Positions 8,586 through 17,491 are shown, counted from the first letter of the stretch. The stretch: 64,000 nucleotides of DNA from Pseudomonas sp. dw_358 (GCF_018449655.1 NZ_JAAVUX010000001.1:124001-188000); one strand, 5' to 3'. Program-made: numbers and translations. Notes: a model not told the origin generated them from the letters alone.

Positions 8586-9155
8586 CTACTTCCCCAACGC
8601 GAAGGCCTGCACCTGGGGATAGAAGGCGAAGAACGTCTCGCTCAGCGGCTCATACAGATCCCGCACCTCGGCAAACGCCCCTGCCAGGCCTTCGGGCCGC
8701 GACAGGCGGCGCGCAATGCCATTGAGCACAGGCTCTATCACCCGAAAATCGCGGTAGGAGCCCAGCCAGTCATCGGCAGTCATCGACGGCGCGATCTGCG
8801 CCAGCCGACCTGGCAGGTCCGGCGTGCTGCCGAGCACCTCATAAAAGCGCGCAGTGAATGCGCCCAGAGGTTCGGGGTGGTACTGGCGCCAGTGCCTGGC
8901 CAGCACGTGATCGAAAAACACATCGAGGATGATGCCCGCATACCGGCGACGCTCGGCACTGAAAAGCTGCAATGCCGAGAGCACCAACGGATGACTGTCG
9001 GTGTAGGCATCGATCTGCCGGTGCAAACGGATGGCGGCCTCCAGATCCGGCGCAAAACGCCCCTCCAGACGCCCTTTGACAAAGTCGCCGTACAGGCTGC
9101 CCAGCAGTTGTTGCGGGCTTTGCCCGCCGAGGTGCAGGTGTGCGAGATAGTTCAT
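8586..9155 (-). CDS. acpH: Acyl carrier protein phosphodiesterase
   Basis: Removes the 4'-phosphopantetheine arm from holo-ACP, in the cytoplasm. The 189-residue protein starts MNYLAHLHLGGQSPQQLLGSLYGDFVKG, the family opening with the metal-binding Asp (D24), and continues with LEAAIRLHRQIDAYTDSHP and IILDVFFDHVLARHW, the HD-like helices of AcpH. The start chosen is the ATG giving MNYLAH; an upstream ATG would add nine residues not seen in the family. It is transcribed away from the ArsR gene across a 177-base gap. Confidence 0.88.
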   Translation of the reverse strand: MNYLAHLHLGGQSPQQLLGSLYGDFVKGRLEGRFAPDLEAAIRLHRQIDAYTDSHPLVLSALQLFSAERRRYAGIILDVFFDHVLARHWRQYHPEPLGAFTARFYEVLGSTPDLPGRLAQIAPSMTADDWLGSYRDFRVIEPVLNGIARRLSRPEGLAGAFAEVRDLYEPLSETFFAFYPQVQAFALGK

Positions 9156-9225
9156 GCGGGGCAGCTTAGCACTTGCCATCAAGGTGGTTATAGCTTGAAA
9201 TTTGGTTGAAAGGCGCGCTTAGCGC

Positions 9226-9282
9226 CGATATATATTTGTATATCGCGAAATACCGATATAAATTTCGTGTTCTTGCGATATA
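9226..9282 (+). promoter_or_regulatory. Multi-box operator upstream of the arsR-type gene
   Basis: A perfect inverted repeat, CGATATA-N6-TATATCG, spans 9226-9245. CGATATA recurs at 9254-9260 and 9276-9282, and a second inverted repeat, CGAAAT-N10-ATTTCG, spans 9246-9267. The cluster is far more AT-rich than its surroundings and lies about 50-107 bases before the regulator's ATG. This is the expected place for self-regulation by the ArsR-type protein. Confidence 0.6.
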
Positions 9283-9332
9283 TTCTTCCGCGCTGTCCCG
9301 GTAACCGGCCCAACCCAATAAGTGATCGATTC

Positions 9333-9635
9333 ATGCCTCTGGATCTCGACGACATCATAAAAGCGCTGGCTCACCCCGCAAGGCGCGAAATCCTGGCCTG
9401 GCTCAAAGACCCGCAACAGCAGTTTCCCGACCAGCAGTACGCCACGGAACACGGCGTGTGCGCCGGACAGATCGACCAACGTTGCGGCCTCTCCCAATCG
9501 ACTGTCTCCGCCCATCTGGCCACCCTGCAGCGTGCTGGCTTGATCAGCAGCAAGAAGGTCGGCCAATGGCATTTCTTCAAGCGCAACGAGGACGCTGTCC
9601 AGGCGTTCCTCCGCCAATTGAGCCTTGAACTCTAG
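9333..9635 (+). CDS. ArsR-family winged-helix regulator
   Basis: A 100-residue DNA-binding protein. The first helix carries IKALAHPARREILAWL, typical of ArsR proteins, and the recognition helix is GLSQSTVSAHLATLQRAGLI (about residues 52-71). There is no classical CVC metal site. Cysteines C43 and C51 lie just before the recognition helix and could be redox- or electrophile-reactive, which would fit control of the xenobiotic reductase 58 bases downstream; this is inference. The ATG chosen gives MPLDLDDIIKAL; the frame is open upstream, but that part overlaps the operator cluster. From memory, P. aeruginosa keeps a similar regulator near xenB. Confidence 0.88.
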   Translation: MPLDLDDIIKALAHPARREILAWLKDPQQQFPDQQYATEHGVCAGQIDQRCGLSQSTVSAHLATLQRAGLISSKKVGQWHFFKRNEDAVQAFLRQLSLEL

Positions 9636-9693
9636 GCGCTTGGCGGCCTGAACTACCCCATGATCATTGAAAGACACTGACGAGGCTTACCGA

Positions 9694-10746
9694 ATGACCA
9701 CGATTTTCGACCCGATCAAACTGGGCGCAATGGAGCTGCCCAACCGCATTCTGATGGCGCCCCTGACCCGCTGCCGCGCTGATGCCGGTCGCGTGCCCAA
9801 CGCGCTGATGGCCGAGTACTACGTACAACGGGCCAGCGCCGGACTGATCATCTCCGAAGCCACCTCGGTCACGCCCATGGGGGTGGGCTACCCGGATACC
9901 CCCGGCATCTGGTCCAACGACCAGGTCCGTGGCTGGACCGAGGTGACCAATGCCGTGCACGCAGCGGGCGGGCGCATCGTGTTGCAACTGTGGCACGTCG
10001 GGCGCATTTCCCACGAGAGCTACCTGAATGGTGAAAAGCCGGTGGCGCCGAGTGCCATCCAGCCGGCCGGCCATGTCAGCCTGGTGCGTCCGCTGGCTGA
10101 CTTCCCGACGCCGCGCGCCCTGGAAACGGCCGAGATCGCCGACGTCGTAGACGCCTACCGTACCGGCGCCGAAAATGCCAAGGCAGCGGGCTTCGATGGC
10201 GTGGAGATACATGGCGCGAACGGTTACCTGCTGGATCAGTTTCTGCAAAGCAGCACCAACCAGCGCACCGACGCCTACGGTGGCTCGGTGGAAAACCGTG
10301 CACGACTGCTGCTGGAAGTGACCGACGCCGCCATTGACGTGTGGGGCGCCGGCCGCGTAGGCATGCACCTTTCGCCACGCGCCGACCTGCACGACATGGG
10401 CGACGACACCCGCGCCGAGACCTTCACCTACGTGGCACGGGAACTGGGCAAACGCGGTATCGCGTTCATCTGCTCACGGGAGAAGGAAGCTGACGACAGC
10501 ATCGGCCCGTTGATCAAGAAAGCCTTTGGCGGCCCCTACATCGTCAACGAGCGTTTCGGCAAGGACAGCGCCAACGCTGCCTTGTCCCGCGGCGTCGCCG
10601 ATGCCGTCGCCTTTGGTGTGCCGTTCATCGCCAACCCTGACCTGCCGGCACGCTTGCGGGCCGAGGCGCCGCTGAACGAGCCACGCCCGGAGTCGTTCTA
10701 CAGCCAGGGCGCAGTGGGGTATACCGATTATCCAGCCTTGGCGTAA
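9694..10746 (+). CDS. xenB: Xenobiotic/alkene reductase of the old yellow enzyme family
   Basis: An FMN- and NAD(P)H-dependent reductase of activated alkenes, nitro compounds and nitrate esters. At 350 residues it matches XenB-type old yellow enzymes. The N-terminus (FDPIKLGAMELPNRILMAPLTRCRA) binds FMN. WHVGRISH contributes to the active site, VEIHGANGYLLDQFLQ carries the His-Asn pair that binds the substrate anion, and the C-terminal GVADAVAFGVPFIANPDLPARL holds the FMN phosphate. It is likely co-transcribed with the preceding ArsR-type regulator. The ATG is preceded by GAGG about ten bases upstream. Confidence 0.93.
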   Translation: MTTIFDPIKLGAMELPNRILMAPLTRCRADAGRVPNALMAEYYVQRASAGLIISEATSVTPMGVGYPDTPGIWSNDQVRGWTEVTNAVHAAGGRIVLQLWHVGRISHESYLNGEKPVAPSAIQPAGHVSLVRPLADFPTPRALETAEIADVVDAYRTGAENAKAAGFDGVEIHGANGYLLDQFLQSSTNQRTDAYGGSVENRARLLLEVTDAAIDVWGAGRVGMHLSPRADLHDMGDDTRAETFTYVARELGKRGIAFICSREKEADDSIGPLIKKAFGGPYIVNERFGKDSANAALSRGVADAVAFGVPFIANPDLPARLRAEAPLNEPRPESFYSQGAVGYTDYPALA

Positions 10747-10845
10747 GGGCTGACGGGCACTACCGGCTTCTGCAGAAAATCCGAACCCACTTCGGACCCT
10801 GTGGAAGCCGCCCTTGGGCGCGATGACATCAACGCATGCTCCTGC

Positions 10846-10868
10846 AAGACCGCGTCGCCTGCATCGCG
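10846..10868. repeat. 23-bp interspersed repeat, copy 1
   Basis: A 23-base sequence including ACCGCGTCGCCTGCATCGCG is identical to one at 35126-35148. It lies in the 157-base gap between xenB and a convergent gene. It resembles the flank of Pseudomonas REP elements. The gap also holds a short inverted repeat (TCCGAA-N5-TTCGGA, 10780-10796). Confidence 0.6.
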
Positions 10869-10903
10869 CCCCAGCGCTGCTGCCACAAGCGCCTCAATCA
10901 TGC

Positions 10904-11761
10904 CTACTGTTGGCCAGCCCGCGCATTGATCTGCTGTTGCAGATTCTGCACCTGACTCTGCAAGGCGATGATGTTGCGGGTCACCTGGCCACGAAACGCA
11001 TCGAACTCTGCCGTATTGGCCGGGGTCGCCGCCGGGCGGTTGTCCTGCTCGCTTTTGAGTACCAGCAGGTCTTGCTGGATCTGCTCCAGTTGCGCGGCCG
11101 GGTTGCCCTGTTTCTTCAAGGCTGCCACATCACCGTTCAACGTATTGACCTGACTTTCCAACTGACCCTGACCGGTCTGGGCTGCCTTGAGCGTGGCCAG
11201 GTCACTGCTCAGGGCTTTCACCTGCGCCTGCAACTGCTCGTTGGCCGCCTGCAACGCCACCGCCTGAGCGCTGGACTGGTTCTGCGCATCTTCCAGACGC
11301 TTGCCCAGCCCGCTCTGCAAGCCCATGACGCCTTGTTGTTGCTGACGGGCCTGGTCGTCGAGGCGTGCCTGAAGCTGCTGCACCTGCGCCTTCAACGCCT
11401 CGGTATCGGAGCTGGCGCTGGATTCGGTATTGGCGACCTTGCCGCTGATGGCCTGCAAGCGACCTGCGGCATCTTCGCTGATACGGGCGAAGCTTTCCTG
11501 AGTAGCGACCAATTGCTGTTCCATCATCGACAGGTGGCGGAAGCTCCACCAGCCCAGTCCTGCCAGCGCAATGGCCAAGGCGCCAATCAGCGCCCAGAGC
11601 GCCCCCATCATCGGCGGCTTGACCCGCACTACGGGTGTCGTGCGCGAGTACACCGCGTTGCGATCCGGCGCCGAAGCGGGCGCGTCGAATTCATGGTCAC
11701 GGTCATCGGCCCGCAGACTGGGCAAGTGGTCATCAAAATCGTCTGTGGCGTCTTTGCGCAT
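10904..11761 (-). CDS. Membrane-anchored coiled-coil protein, function unknown
   Basis: The 285-residue protein has an acidic, polar N-terminus (about 50 residues), one membrane segment near residues 52-72, and then about 200 residues of heptad-like Gln/Ala/Leu-rich sequence (LKAQVQQLQARLDDQARQQQ and similar), predicted to be a long coiled coil, probably periplasmic. There is no catalytic motif. This layout resembles envelope spacers and chaperone-like or division-associated coiled-coil proteins, but I cannot name a family. It is followed by an SDR gene on the same strand about 85 bases upstream in transcription order. The gene itself is likely real because the frame is long and well organised. 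Confidence 0.8.
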   Translation of the reverse strand: MRKDATDDFDDHLPSLRADDRDHEFDAPASAPDRNAVYSRTTPVVRVKPPMMGALWALIGALAIALAGLGWWSFRHLSMMEQQLVATQESFARISEDAAGRLQAISGKVANTESSASSDTEALKAQVQQLQARLDDQARQQQQGVMGLQSGLGKRLEDAQNQSSAQAVALQAANEQLQAQVKALSSDLATLKAAQTGQGQLESQVNTLNGDVAALKKQGNPAAQLEQIQQDLLVLKSEQDNRPAATPANTAEFDAFRGQVTRNIIALQSQVQNLQQQINARAGQQ

Positions 11762-11845
11762 GGCGGGTGACCTTCATGAATCAGTGTTGGCAAAAAATGC
11801 TGGGATCTTAAACTGCCCGCCGGGTTTGATCGACCCGCAAATGTT

Positions 11846-12847
11846 TCAATCTTCGAGCATCGGCTGACTGGCCTGCCACCAGCCACAGAACTCGTCCAGC
11901 GCCGCCCACAGACTCACCGAGGGCTCATAGCCCAGATGATGCCTGGCCCGGGAAATGTCGAGGGTGAAACTCTTGTTCAGCACCTGCGTGCCCAGACGCG
12001 ACAGCGTGGGCCGCGGCCGACCGGGCCAGAGGGAGCAGGCGCCCTCGTTGAGCAACGCAGCGCCATAGGCCAGCCCGAACGAACGGTATCGGGTGACAGT
12101 AGGCAGCTGCATCCGGCGCAGCACATAGTTGATCACATCCCAGATCGGCAGCGGCGCGCCATTACTGATGTTATAGGCCTTGCCCAACGCCGCTGGCCCC
12201 ACCTGCAAGGCACTGAGCAACGCCTGGTTGAGGTTGTGCACGCTGGTGAAATCGACCCTGTTCAAACCGTTGCCGATGATGGCCAGACGGCGCTTGCGCT
12301 GGAGCTGCAACAAGCGCGGAAAAATCGCCATGTCGCCAGCACCGGTGACCATACGCGGACGCAAGGCCAACACCTCCAGGCCGAACTCGGCGGCGCCGAA
12401 GACCTTCTGCTCCGCCAGGTATTTGCTGGCCCCGTAGTGGTTGTAGAAACGCCGCGGTATCTGCTCTTCCTTTATATTCAGGTGCGAGCGGCCGTCGAAA
12501 TAGATCGAGGGCGAAGACAGGTGTACCAGGCGCTGCACGTGCTCCTTCAGGCAGGCTTCGACGACATTCTCGGTGACCTGGACGTTGGCCTGGATAAAGT
12601 CCTGGCGACGACCCCATTGGCTCACCGCGCCGGCACAGTGCACCACCGCGTCGACGCCCATGCACAGGCGCCGGGCCAACTCGGCGTCACCCAGGTCGCC
12701 CGGAATGAATTGTGCGCCCCGGCGCTGCAGGTGCTCGACCGCCTCGCTGCGCCGCCCATTGACCCGCACGTCGAGCCCTTGCTCCAGAGCGAAGCGCGCA
12801 AAGCGGCCGCCAATGAACCCGCTCGCGCCGGTGACCAGAATTTTCAT
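11846..12847 (-). CDS. NAD(P)-dependent epimerase/3-beta-hydroxysteroid dehydrogenase-like protein
   Basis: An extended short-chain dehydrogenase of 333 residues. The Rossmann glycine motif is TGASGFIGG (6-14), the DLGD acidic segment follows at 51-54, and the catalytic set is S112/S113, Y138 and K142 (YGASK). HCAGAVSQWGRRQDFIQANVQVTENVV is the typical cofactor-side segment. The C-terminal half (about 190-330) is the substrate domain and resembles 3-beta-HSD/sugar epimerases. The substrate is unknown. The start gives MKILVTGASG; ATGs upstream would overlap the adjacent argP gene more deeply. It lies 25 bases downstream of argP on the same strand. Confidence 0.85.
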   Translation of the reverse strand: MKILVTGASGFIGGRFARFALEQGLDVRVNGRRSEAVEHLQRRGAQFIPGDLGDAELARRLCMGVDAVVHCAGAVSQWGRRQDFIQANVQVTENVVEACLKEHVQRLVHLSSPSIYFDGRSHLNIKEEQIPRRFYNHYGASKYLAEQKVFGAAEFGLEVLALRPRMVTGAGDMAIFPRLLQLQRKRRLAIIGNGLNRVDFTSVHNLNQALLSALQVGPAALGKAYNISNGAPLPIWDVINYVLRRMQLPTVTRYRSFGLAYGAALLNEGACSLWPGRPRPTLSRLGTQVLNKSFTLDISRARHHLGYEPSVSLWAALDEFCGWWQASQPMLED

Positions 12848-12872
12848 GAACTGCTCCACTCGTCTTTCATCT

Positions 12873-13763
12873 TCAGCCCTGGACAAGCGCCTGATGGCAG
12901 GCTCGGGCCAAGCGATCGGTCAATTGCTCGAGCAACTGGCCGCCACTGCGCCAATAGTGCCAGTACAGCGGCACATCCAATGGATTATCCGGCATCAGCT
13001 CGACCAGCACACCCTTGGCCAACTGTTCGCGCACCTGCAGTTCGGGCACCAGGCCCCAACCGATACCGGCCTCGGCCATGCGCAGGAAGCCCTCGGAGGA
13101 CGGGCACAGGTGGTGGGAAAATGGGCCGTCCATGCCCAGCATCGCCACATAGCGGTGCTGCAGGGTGTCATCCGGGCCATAGACCAGGGCCGGAGCGCGG
13201 CTCAATGTTGCCGGGGTGACCCCCTTGGCAAAGTGCCGCGCCATGAATCCGGGGCACGCCAGTGCCCGGTAACGCATGGCCCCCAACGCCAGGCTGCGTG
13301 CACCCGCTACCGGCTGCTGACTGGCGCACAGGCAGGCAGCCACCTCACCGGCGCGCATGCGCTTGAGGGAGACGTCCTGATCTTCCACCACCAGGTCCAG
13401 CAGCAACCCTTCCTCGGCGCAGAAATCCCCGACAGCCGCAGCCCACCAGGTGGCCAGGCTGTCGGCGTTGATTGCCACCCGCAGACGTTGGGCAATGCCC
13501 TCCTCGTCCAGACTCGGCACCTGGCCTTGCAGGCCGCGCTCCAGCAGGCGTACTTGCTGGACGTGATTGAGTAACTGGCGGCCCAGCCCAGTGGGCACGG
13601 GCGGCGAGGCCCGGATGAGCACCGGCTGACCGACTCGGGCTTCGAGCAACTTGATGCGCTGCGAGACCGCCGATTGCGACAGACCCAGCAACTGCGCGGC
13701 ACGCTCAAAGCCAGCCTGTTCCACCACGGCGGCCAAGGCCGACAGTAACTTGTAGTCGAACAT
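12873..13763 (-). CDS. argP: LysR-type regulator ArgP/IciA-like
   Basis: A 296-residue LysR-type regulator. The winged helix is at the N-terminus (MFDYKLLSALAAVVEQAGFERAAQLLGLSQSAVSQRIKLLEARVGQPVLIR) and the effector-binding domain runs from about residue 90. Start and sequence match the ArgP/IciA family, which activates the argO exporter in response to arginine and lysine. It is divergent from an argO-like exporter with 88 AT-rich bases between the starts, the classical argP-argO arrangement. The frame extends upstream to 13853, but that would cover the shared promoter region, so I use the ATG at 13763. Confidence 0.9.
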   Translation of the reverse strand: MFDYKLLSALAAVVEQAGFERAAQLLGLSQSAVSQRIKLLEARVGQPVLIRASPPVPTGLGRQLLNHVQQVRLLERGLQGQVPSLDEEGIAQRLRVAINADSLATWWAAAVGDFCAEEGLLLDLVVEDQDVSLKRMRAGEVAACLCASQQPVAGARSLALGAMRYRALACPGFMARHFAKGVTPATLSRAPALVYGPDDTLQHRYVAMLGMDGPFSHHLCPSSEGFLRMAEAGIGWGLVPELQVREQLAKGVLVELMPDNPLDVPLYWHYWRSGGQLLEQLTDRLARACHQALVQG

Positions 13764-13851
13764 CAGTTTACCTAATGGGTAATTACAGTTATTCGTTTTC
13801 CTTATACACCGATTAGCCCGAGCATGGCAGCTCATTAATGGGGTATGAGTC

Positions 13852-14451
13852 ATGTGGCAGAGCTATTTCAACGGGATCTTGGTGGCCGGCGGCCTGATCA
13901 TGGCGATCGGCACGCAGAACGCCTTCGTACTGGCTCAAAGCCTGCGTCGCGAACATCACCTCGCCGTGGCCACACTCTGCGTGCTTTGCGATGCTCTGCT
14001 GGTGACTGCCGGGGTATTCGGCCTGGCCAACGTGCTGGCGCATAACCCCCTGTTGCTGGCGGTGGCCCGGTGGGGCGGCGTGGTGTTCCTCATCGGGTAT
14101 GCCTGCAAAGCCGTGCGCCGGGCGCTTGCAGCCCAGAGCCTGGAACAGGCGGCCGGCGCGGGCACCCGCGCCTTGCACGCGGTGCTGCTCAGCGCCTTGG
14201 CGGTCACCCTGCTCAACCCCCACGTGTACCTCGACACGGTGCTGCTGATCGGTTCGCTGGGGGCCCAGCAGAGCGTTCCCGGTGCCTACGTGGCCGGCGC
14301 CGCCAGCGCGTCCCTGCTTTGGTTTTTCAGCCTGGCCCTGGCGGCCGCATGGCTGGCACCCTGGCTGGCACGGCCGGCCACCTGGCGCATCCTCGACGGG
14401 TTGGTGGCGGTCATGATGCTTGCAGTGGCCGGTCAACTGATGCTCGGCTGA
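13852..14451 (+). CDS. argO: LysE/ArgO-family amino-acid exporter
   Basis: A 199-residue inner-membrane protein with about six hydrophobic segments. It starts MWQSYFNGILVAGGLIMAIGTQNAFVLAQSLRREHH, the N-terminal signature of LysE/ArgO exporters of basic amino acids. The TLLNPHVYLDTVLLIGSLG segment near residue 118 is also characteristic. Position opposite argP supports arginine/lysine export, though substrate specificity is inferred. No strong ribosome site is visible before the ATG (TATGAGTC precedes it). Confidence 0.9.
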   Translation: MWQSYFNGILVAGGLIMAIGTQNAFVLAQSLRREHHLAVATLCVLCDALLVTAGVFGLANVLAHNPLLLAVARWGGVVFLIGYACKAVRRALAAQSLEQAAGAGTRALHAVLLSALAVTLLNPHVYLDTVLLIGSLGAQQSVPGAYVAGAASASLLWFFSLALAAAWLAPWLARPATWRILDGLVAVMMLAVAGQLMLG

Positions 14452-14619
14452 ACCGAAAGCGGAACCTCTATCCCCTACAGTTGTTGCGTGGTTAAGGCTC
14501 TGCCCCGGTGCTATGATCCAACGCTGCGCCGCAAAGAGTAAAAACTCGCCGGCGTATTACTGGCCGCCCGTGATCGGCCTTGCGTTCACCGCAACAGACC
14601 CTGATTAGGAGAATCACCC

Positions 14620-15216
14620 ATGGCTTTCGAATTGCCACCGCTGCCGTATGCCCACGACGCGCTGCAACCGCACATCTCCAAGGAAACTCTGGAGTTCCAC
14701 CACGACAAGCACCACAACACCTACGTCGTGAACCTGAACAACCTGGTCCCTGGTACCGAGTTCGAAGGCAAGAGCCTCGAAGAGATCGTCAAGTCCTCTT
14801 CGGGCGGGATCTTCAACAACGCGGCCCAGGTCTGGAACCACACCTTCTACTGGAACTGCCTGGCCCCCAACGCTGGCGGCGCACCGACTGGCGCACTGGC
14901 CGCAGCCATCGACAAGTCGTTCGGTTCGTTCGACAAGTTCAAGGAAGAGTTCAGCAAGACCTCCATCGGCACCTTCGGCTCCGGCTGGGGCTGGCTGGTG
15001 AAAAAGGCGGACGGTTCCCTGGCCCTGGCCAGCACCATCGGCGCCGGCAACCCGATCACCAGTGGCGATACCCCGCTGCTGACCTGCGATGTCTGGGAAC
15101 ACGCCTACTACATCGACTACCGCAACCTGCGTCCGAAGTACGTCGAGGCGTTCTGGAACCTGGTGAACTGGAAGTTCGTTGCCGAGCAGTTCGAAGGCAA
15201 AGCGTTCACGGCCTGA
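14620..15216 (+). CDS. sodB: Iron superoxide dismutase
   Basis: Converts superoxide to hydrogen peroxide and oxygen in the cytoplasm. The 198-residue protein has all four iron ligands in place, H27, H74, D157 and H161, numbered as in E. coli SodB. A Gln at position 70 in NAAQVWNH marks the iron rather than manganese type. The ATG is preceded by TTAGGAGAATCACCC. TATGAT at 14512-14517 is a candidate -10 for the promoter. A strong terminator follows the stop. The next gene is bifA, an order also found in P. aeruginosa. Confidence 0.98.
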   Translation: MAFELPPLPYAHDALQPHISKETLEFHHDKHHNTYVVNLNNLVPGTEFEGKSLEEIVKSSSGGIFNNAAQVWNHTFYWNCLAPNAGGAPTGALAAAIDKSFGSFDKFKEEFSKTSIGTFGSGWGWLVKKADGSLALASTIGAGNPITSGDTPLLTCDVWEHAYYIDYRNLRPKYVEAFWNLVNWKFVAEQFEGKAFTA

Positions 15217-15234
15217 GCCGACGTGCTTTGAAAG

Positions 15235-15261
15235 CCGACCCCCTCGCGGGTCGGTTTTTTT
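15235..15261 (+). terminator. Rho-independent terminator of sodB
   Basis: CCGACCC and GGGTCGG form a perfect 7-bp stem around a six-base loop and are followed by seven T residues, 19 bases after the sodB stop. It separates sodB from the bifA promoter region. Confidence 0.92.
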
Positions 15262-15301
15262 ATGCCCGCGCGTTGGGTCGATGACAATTGACGAAGGGTC
15301 C

Positions 15302-15330
15302 TCAAGATTGACCCGACTCCTGCCGAGATA
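15302..15330 (+). promoter_or_regulatory. FliA (sigma28)-like promoter upstream of bifA
   Basis: TCAAG (15302-15306), 15 bases, then GCCGAGATA (15322-15330) is close to the flagellar sigma factor consensus (TCAAG or TAAAG, then GCCGATAA). Spacing is one base longer than usual and the last bases of the -10 differ. It lies 82 bases before the bifA ATG and after the sodB terminator, so it is well placed. Confidence 0.45.
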
Positions 15331-15412
15331 GTTAGCAAGGCAAGAATTGCCACCTTCGGAATGCCCTTTGACGGCCACCTCCAGATTGCCAATACTCTCG
15401 GCACGGTGAAGC

Positions 15413-17491
15413 ATGGCGCTCGGTACAAGGAAAAACGCTTTGAAGCTGGAACTCAAGCACAGCCTGTCGGTGAAGCTACTCCGGTTCGTCCTGTTATCAG
15501 CGCTGATTGTCGGTGTTGCGCTCAGCTGTGCGCAGATCGTCTTCGACGTCTACAAGACCCGCCAGGCCGTTTCCAATGACGCCGGACGCATCCTCAACAT
15601 GTTCCGCGACCCTTCGACCCAGGCCGTCTACAGCCTGGATCGGGAAATGGGCATGCAGGTCATCGAAGGGTTGTTCCAGGACCAGGCCGTGCGCGTGGCC
15701 TCCATCGGGCACCCCAATGAAGCCATGCTGGCGGAAAAGACCCGGCCGCTGGAGCAATCCGCGAGCCGCTGGCTGACCGACCCGATCCTCGGCGCCCAGC
15801 GCACCTTCACCACGCAACTGGTGGGCCGCAGCCCCTACAGCGAATATTACGGCGACCTGAGCATCACCCTTGACACCGCCAGCTATGGCCAGGCGTTCCT
15901 GATGAGCTCGGTGATCATCTTCATTTCCGGCGTATTGCGAGCCATGGCCATGGGCCTGGTGCTGTACCTGATCTACCACTGGATGCTGACCAAGCCGCTG
16001 TCGCGGATCATCGAGCACCTGACCCAGATCAACCCCGACCGTCCCAGCGAGCACAAGCTGCCGCTGCTCAAGGGGCATGAACGGAACGAGTTGGGCCTGT
16101 GGATCAACACGGCCAACCAACTGCTCGAATCCATCGAACGCAACACCCACCTGCGCCATGAAGCGGAAAACAGCCTGCAGCGCATGTCCCAGTACGACTT
16201 CCTGACCGGGCTGCCCAATCGCCTGCAATTGCAGAGTCAGCTGGACAAGATTCTGGTCGACGCCGGACGCCGGCAACGCAGCGTGGCCGTGTTATGCGTA
16301 GGCCTGGACGACTTCAAGGGCATCAACGAGCAGTTCAGCTACCAGATCGGCGATCAGCTGCTGCTGGCCCTGGCAGACCGCCTGCGCGGCCACAGCGGCC
16401 GTCTCGGCGCCTTGGCGCGGTTGGGCGGCGATCAATTCGCACTGGTCCAGGCGGACATCGAGCAGCCTTACGAGGCCGCCGAGCTGGCGCAGAACATCCT
16501 CGACGACCTAGAAGCGGCGTTTGCCCTTGAGCCTCACGAAATCCGCCTGCGCGCCACCATCGGCATCACCCTCTTCCCGGAAGATGGCGACAGCACCGAA
16601 AAATTGCTGCAAAAAGCCGAACAGACCATGACGTTGGCCAAGACCCGCTCGCGCAATCGTTACCAGTTCTACATCGCCAGCGTCGACAGCGAGATGCGCC
16701 GCCGGCGTGAACTGGAAAAAGACCTGCGCGACGCCTTGCCGCGCAACCAGCTGTACCTTGTCTATCAACCGCAGATCAGCTATGCCGACCACCGTGTGGT
16801 GGGGGTCGAGGCCTTGCTGCGCTGGCAGCATCCGGAGCACGGGCTGGTCCCGCCGGACCAGTTCATTCCGCTGGCCGAGCAGAACGGCTGCATCATCGCT
16901 ATTGGCGAATGGGTGCTGGACCAGGCCTGCCGGCAGCTTCGCGAATGGCATGACCTGGGTTTCACCGATGTGCGCATGGCGGTCAACCTGTCCACGGTGC
17001 AGCTGCACCACAGTGAGCTGCCACGGGTAATCAACAACCTCATGCAGCGCTATCGCCTGCCGCCGCGCAGCCTGGAGCTGGAGGTCACCGAAACCGGTTT
17101 GATGGAAGACATCAGCACCGCTGCCCAGCATCTGCTGAGCCTGCGCCGCTCCGGTGCGCTGATCGCCATTGACGACTTCGGGACGGGGTATTCGTCCCTC
17201 AGCTATCTGAAGTCACTGCCGCTGGACAAGATCAAGATCGACAAGAGCTTCGTACAGGATGTGCTGCAGGACGACGATGACGCAACCATCGTGCGCGCCA
17301 TCATCCAGTTGGGCAAAAGCCTTGGCATGCAAGTCATCGCCGAGGGGGTGGAGACCATCGAACAGGAGGCCTACATCATTGCCGAGGGCTGCCATGAAGG
17401 TCAGGGTTACCTGTACAGCAAGCCGCTGCCGGTGCGCGAGTTGACGGCGTTTCTCAGGCAGACCGACCGGATCCGGGTACCATCGTTGTAG
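15413..17491 (+). CDS. bifA: c-di-GMP phosphodiesterase BifA (degenerate GGDEF plus EAL)
   Basis: Hydrolyses cyclic di-GMP and so favours motility over biofilm. The 692-residue protein has a membrane segment near residues 24-45, a periplasmic region, a second segment near 160-190, a HAMP-like linker, a GGDEF domain with the degenerate signature GGDQF (338-342), and a C-terminal EAL domain with EALLRW (466-471) and the metal-binding DDFGTGYSS (D587, D588). GGDQF instead of GGDEF is the hallmark of BifA, where cyclase activity is lost and phosphodiesterase activity depends on the EAL domain. It follows sodB as in P. aeruginosa. A long hairpin spans the stop codon. Confidence 0.95.
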   Translation: MALGTRKNALKLELKHSLSVKLLRFVLLSALIVGVALSCAQIVFDVYKTRQAVSNDAGRILNMFRDPSTQAVYSLDREMGMQVIEGLFQDQAVRVASIGHPNEAMLAEKTRPLEQSASRWLTDPILGAQRTFTTQLVGRSPYSEYYGDLSITLDTASYGQAFLMSSVIIFISGVLRAMAMGLVLYLIYHWMLTKPLSRIIEHLTQINPDRPSEHKLPLLKGHERNELGLWINTANQLLESIERNTHLRHEAENSLQRMSQYDFLTGLPNRLQLQSQLDKILVDAGRRQRSVAVLCVGLDDFKGINEQFSYQIGDQLLLALADRLRGHSGRLGALARLGGDQFALVQADIEQPYEAAELAQNILDDLEAAFALEPHEIRLRATIGITLFPEDGDSTEKLLQKAEQTMTLAKTRSRNRYQFYIASVDSEMRRRRELEKDLRDALPRNQLYLVYQPQISYADHRVVGVEALLRWQHPEHGLVPPDQFIPLAEQNGCIIAIGEWVLDQACRQLREWHDLGFTDVRMAVNLSTVQLHHSELPRVINNLMQRYRLPPRSLELEVTETGLMEDISTAAQHLLSLRRSGALIAIDDFGTGYSSLSYLKSLPLDKIKIDKSFVQDVLQDDDDATIVRAIIQLGKSLGMQVIAEGVETIEQEAYIIAEGCHEGQGYLYSKPLPVRELTAFLRQTDRIRVPSL

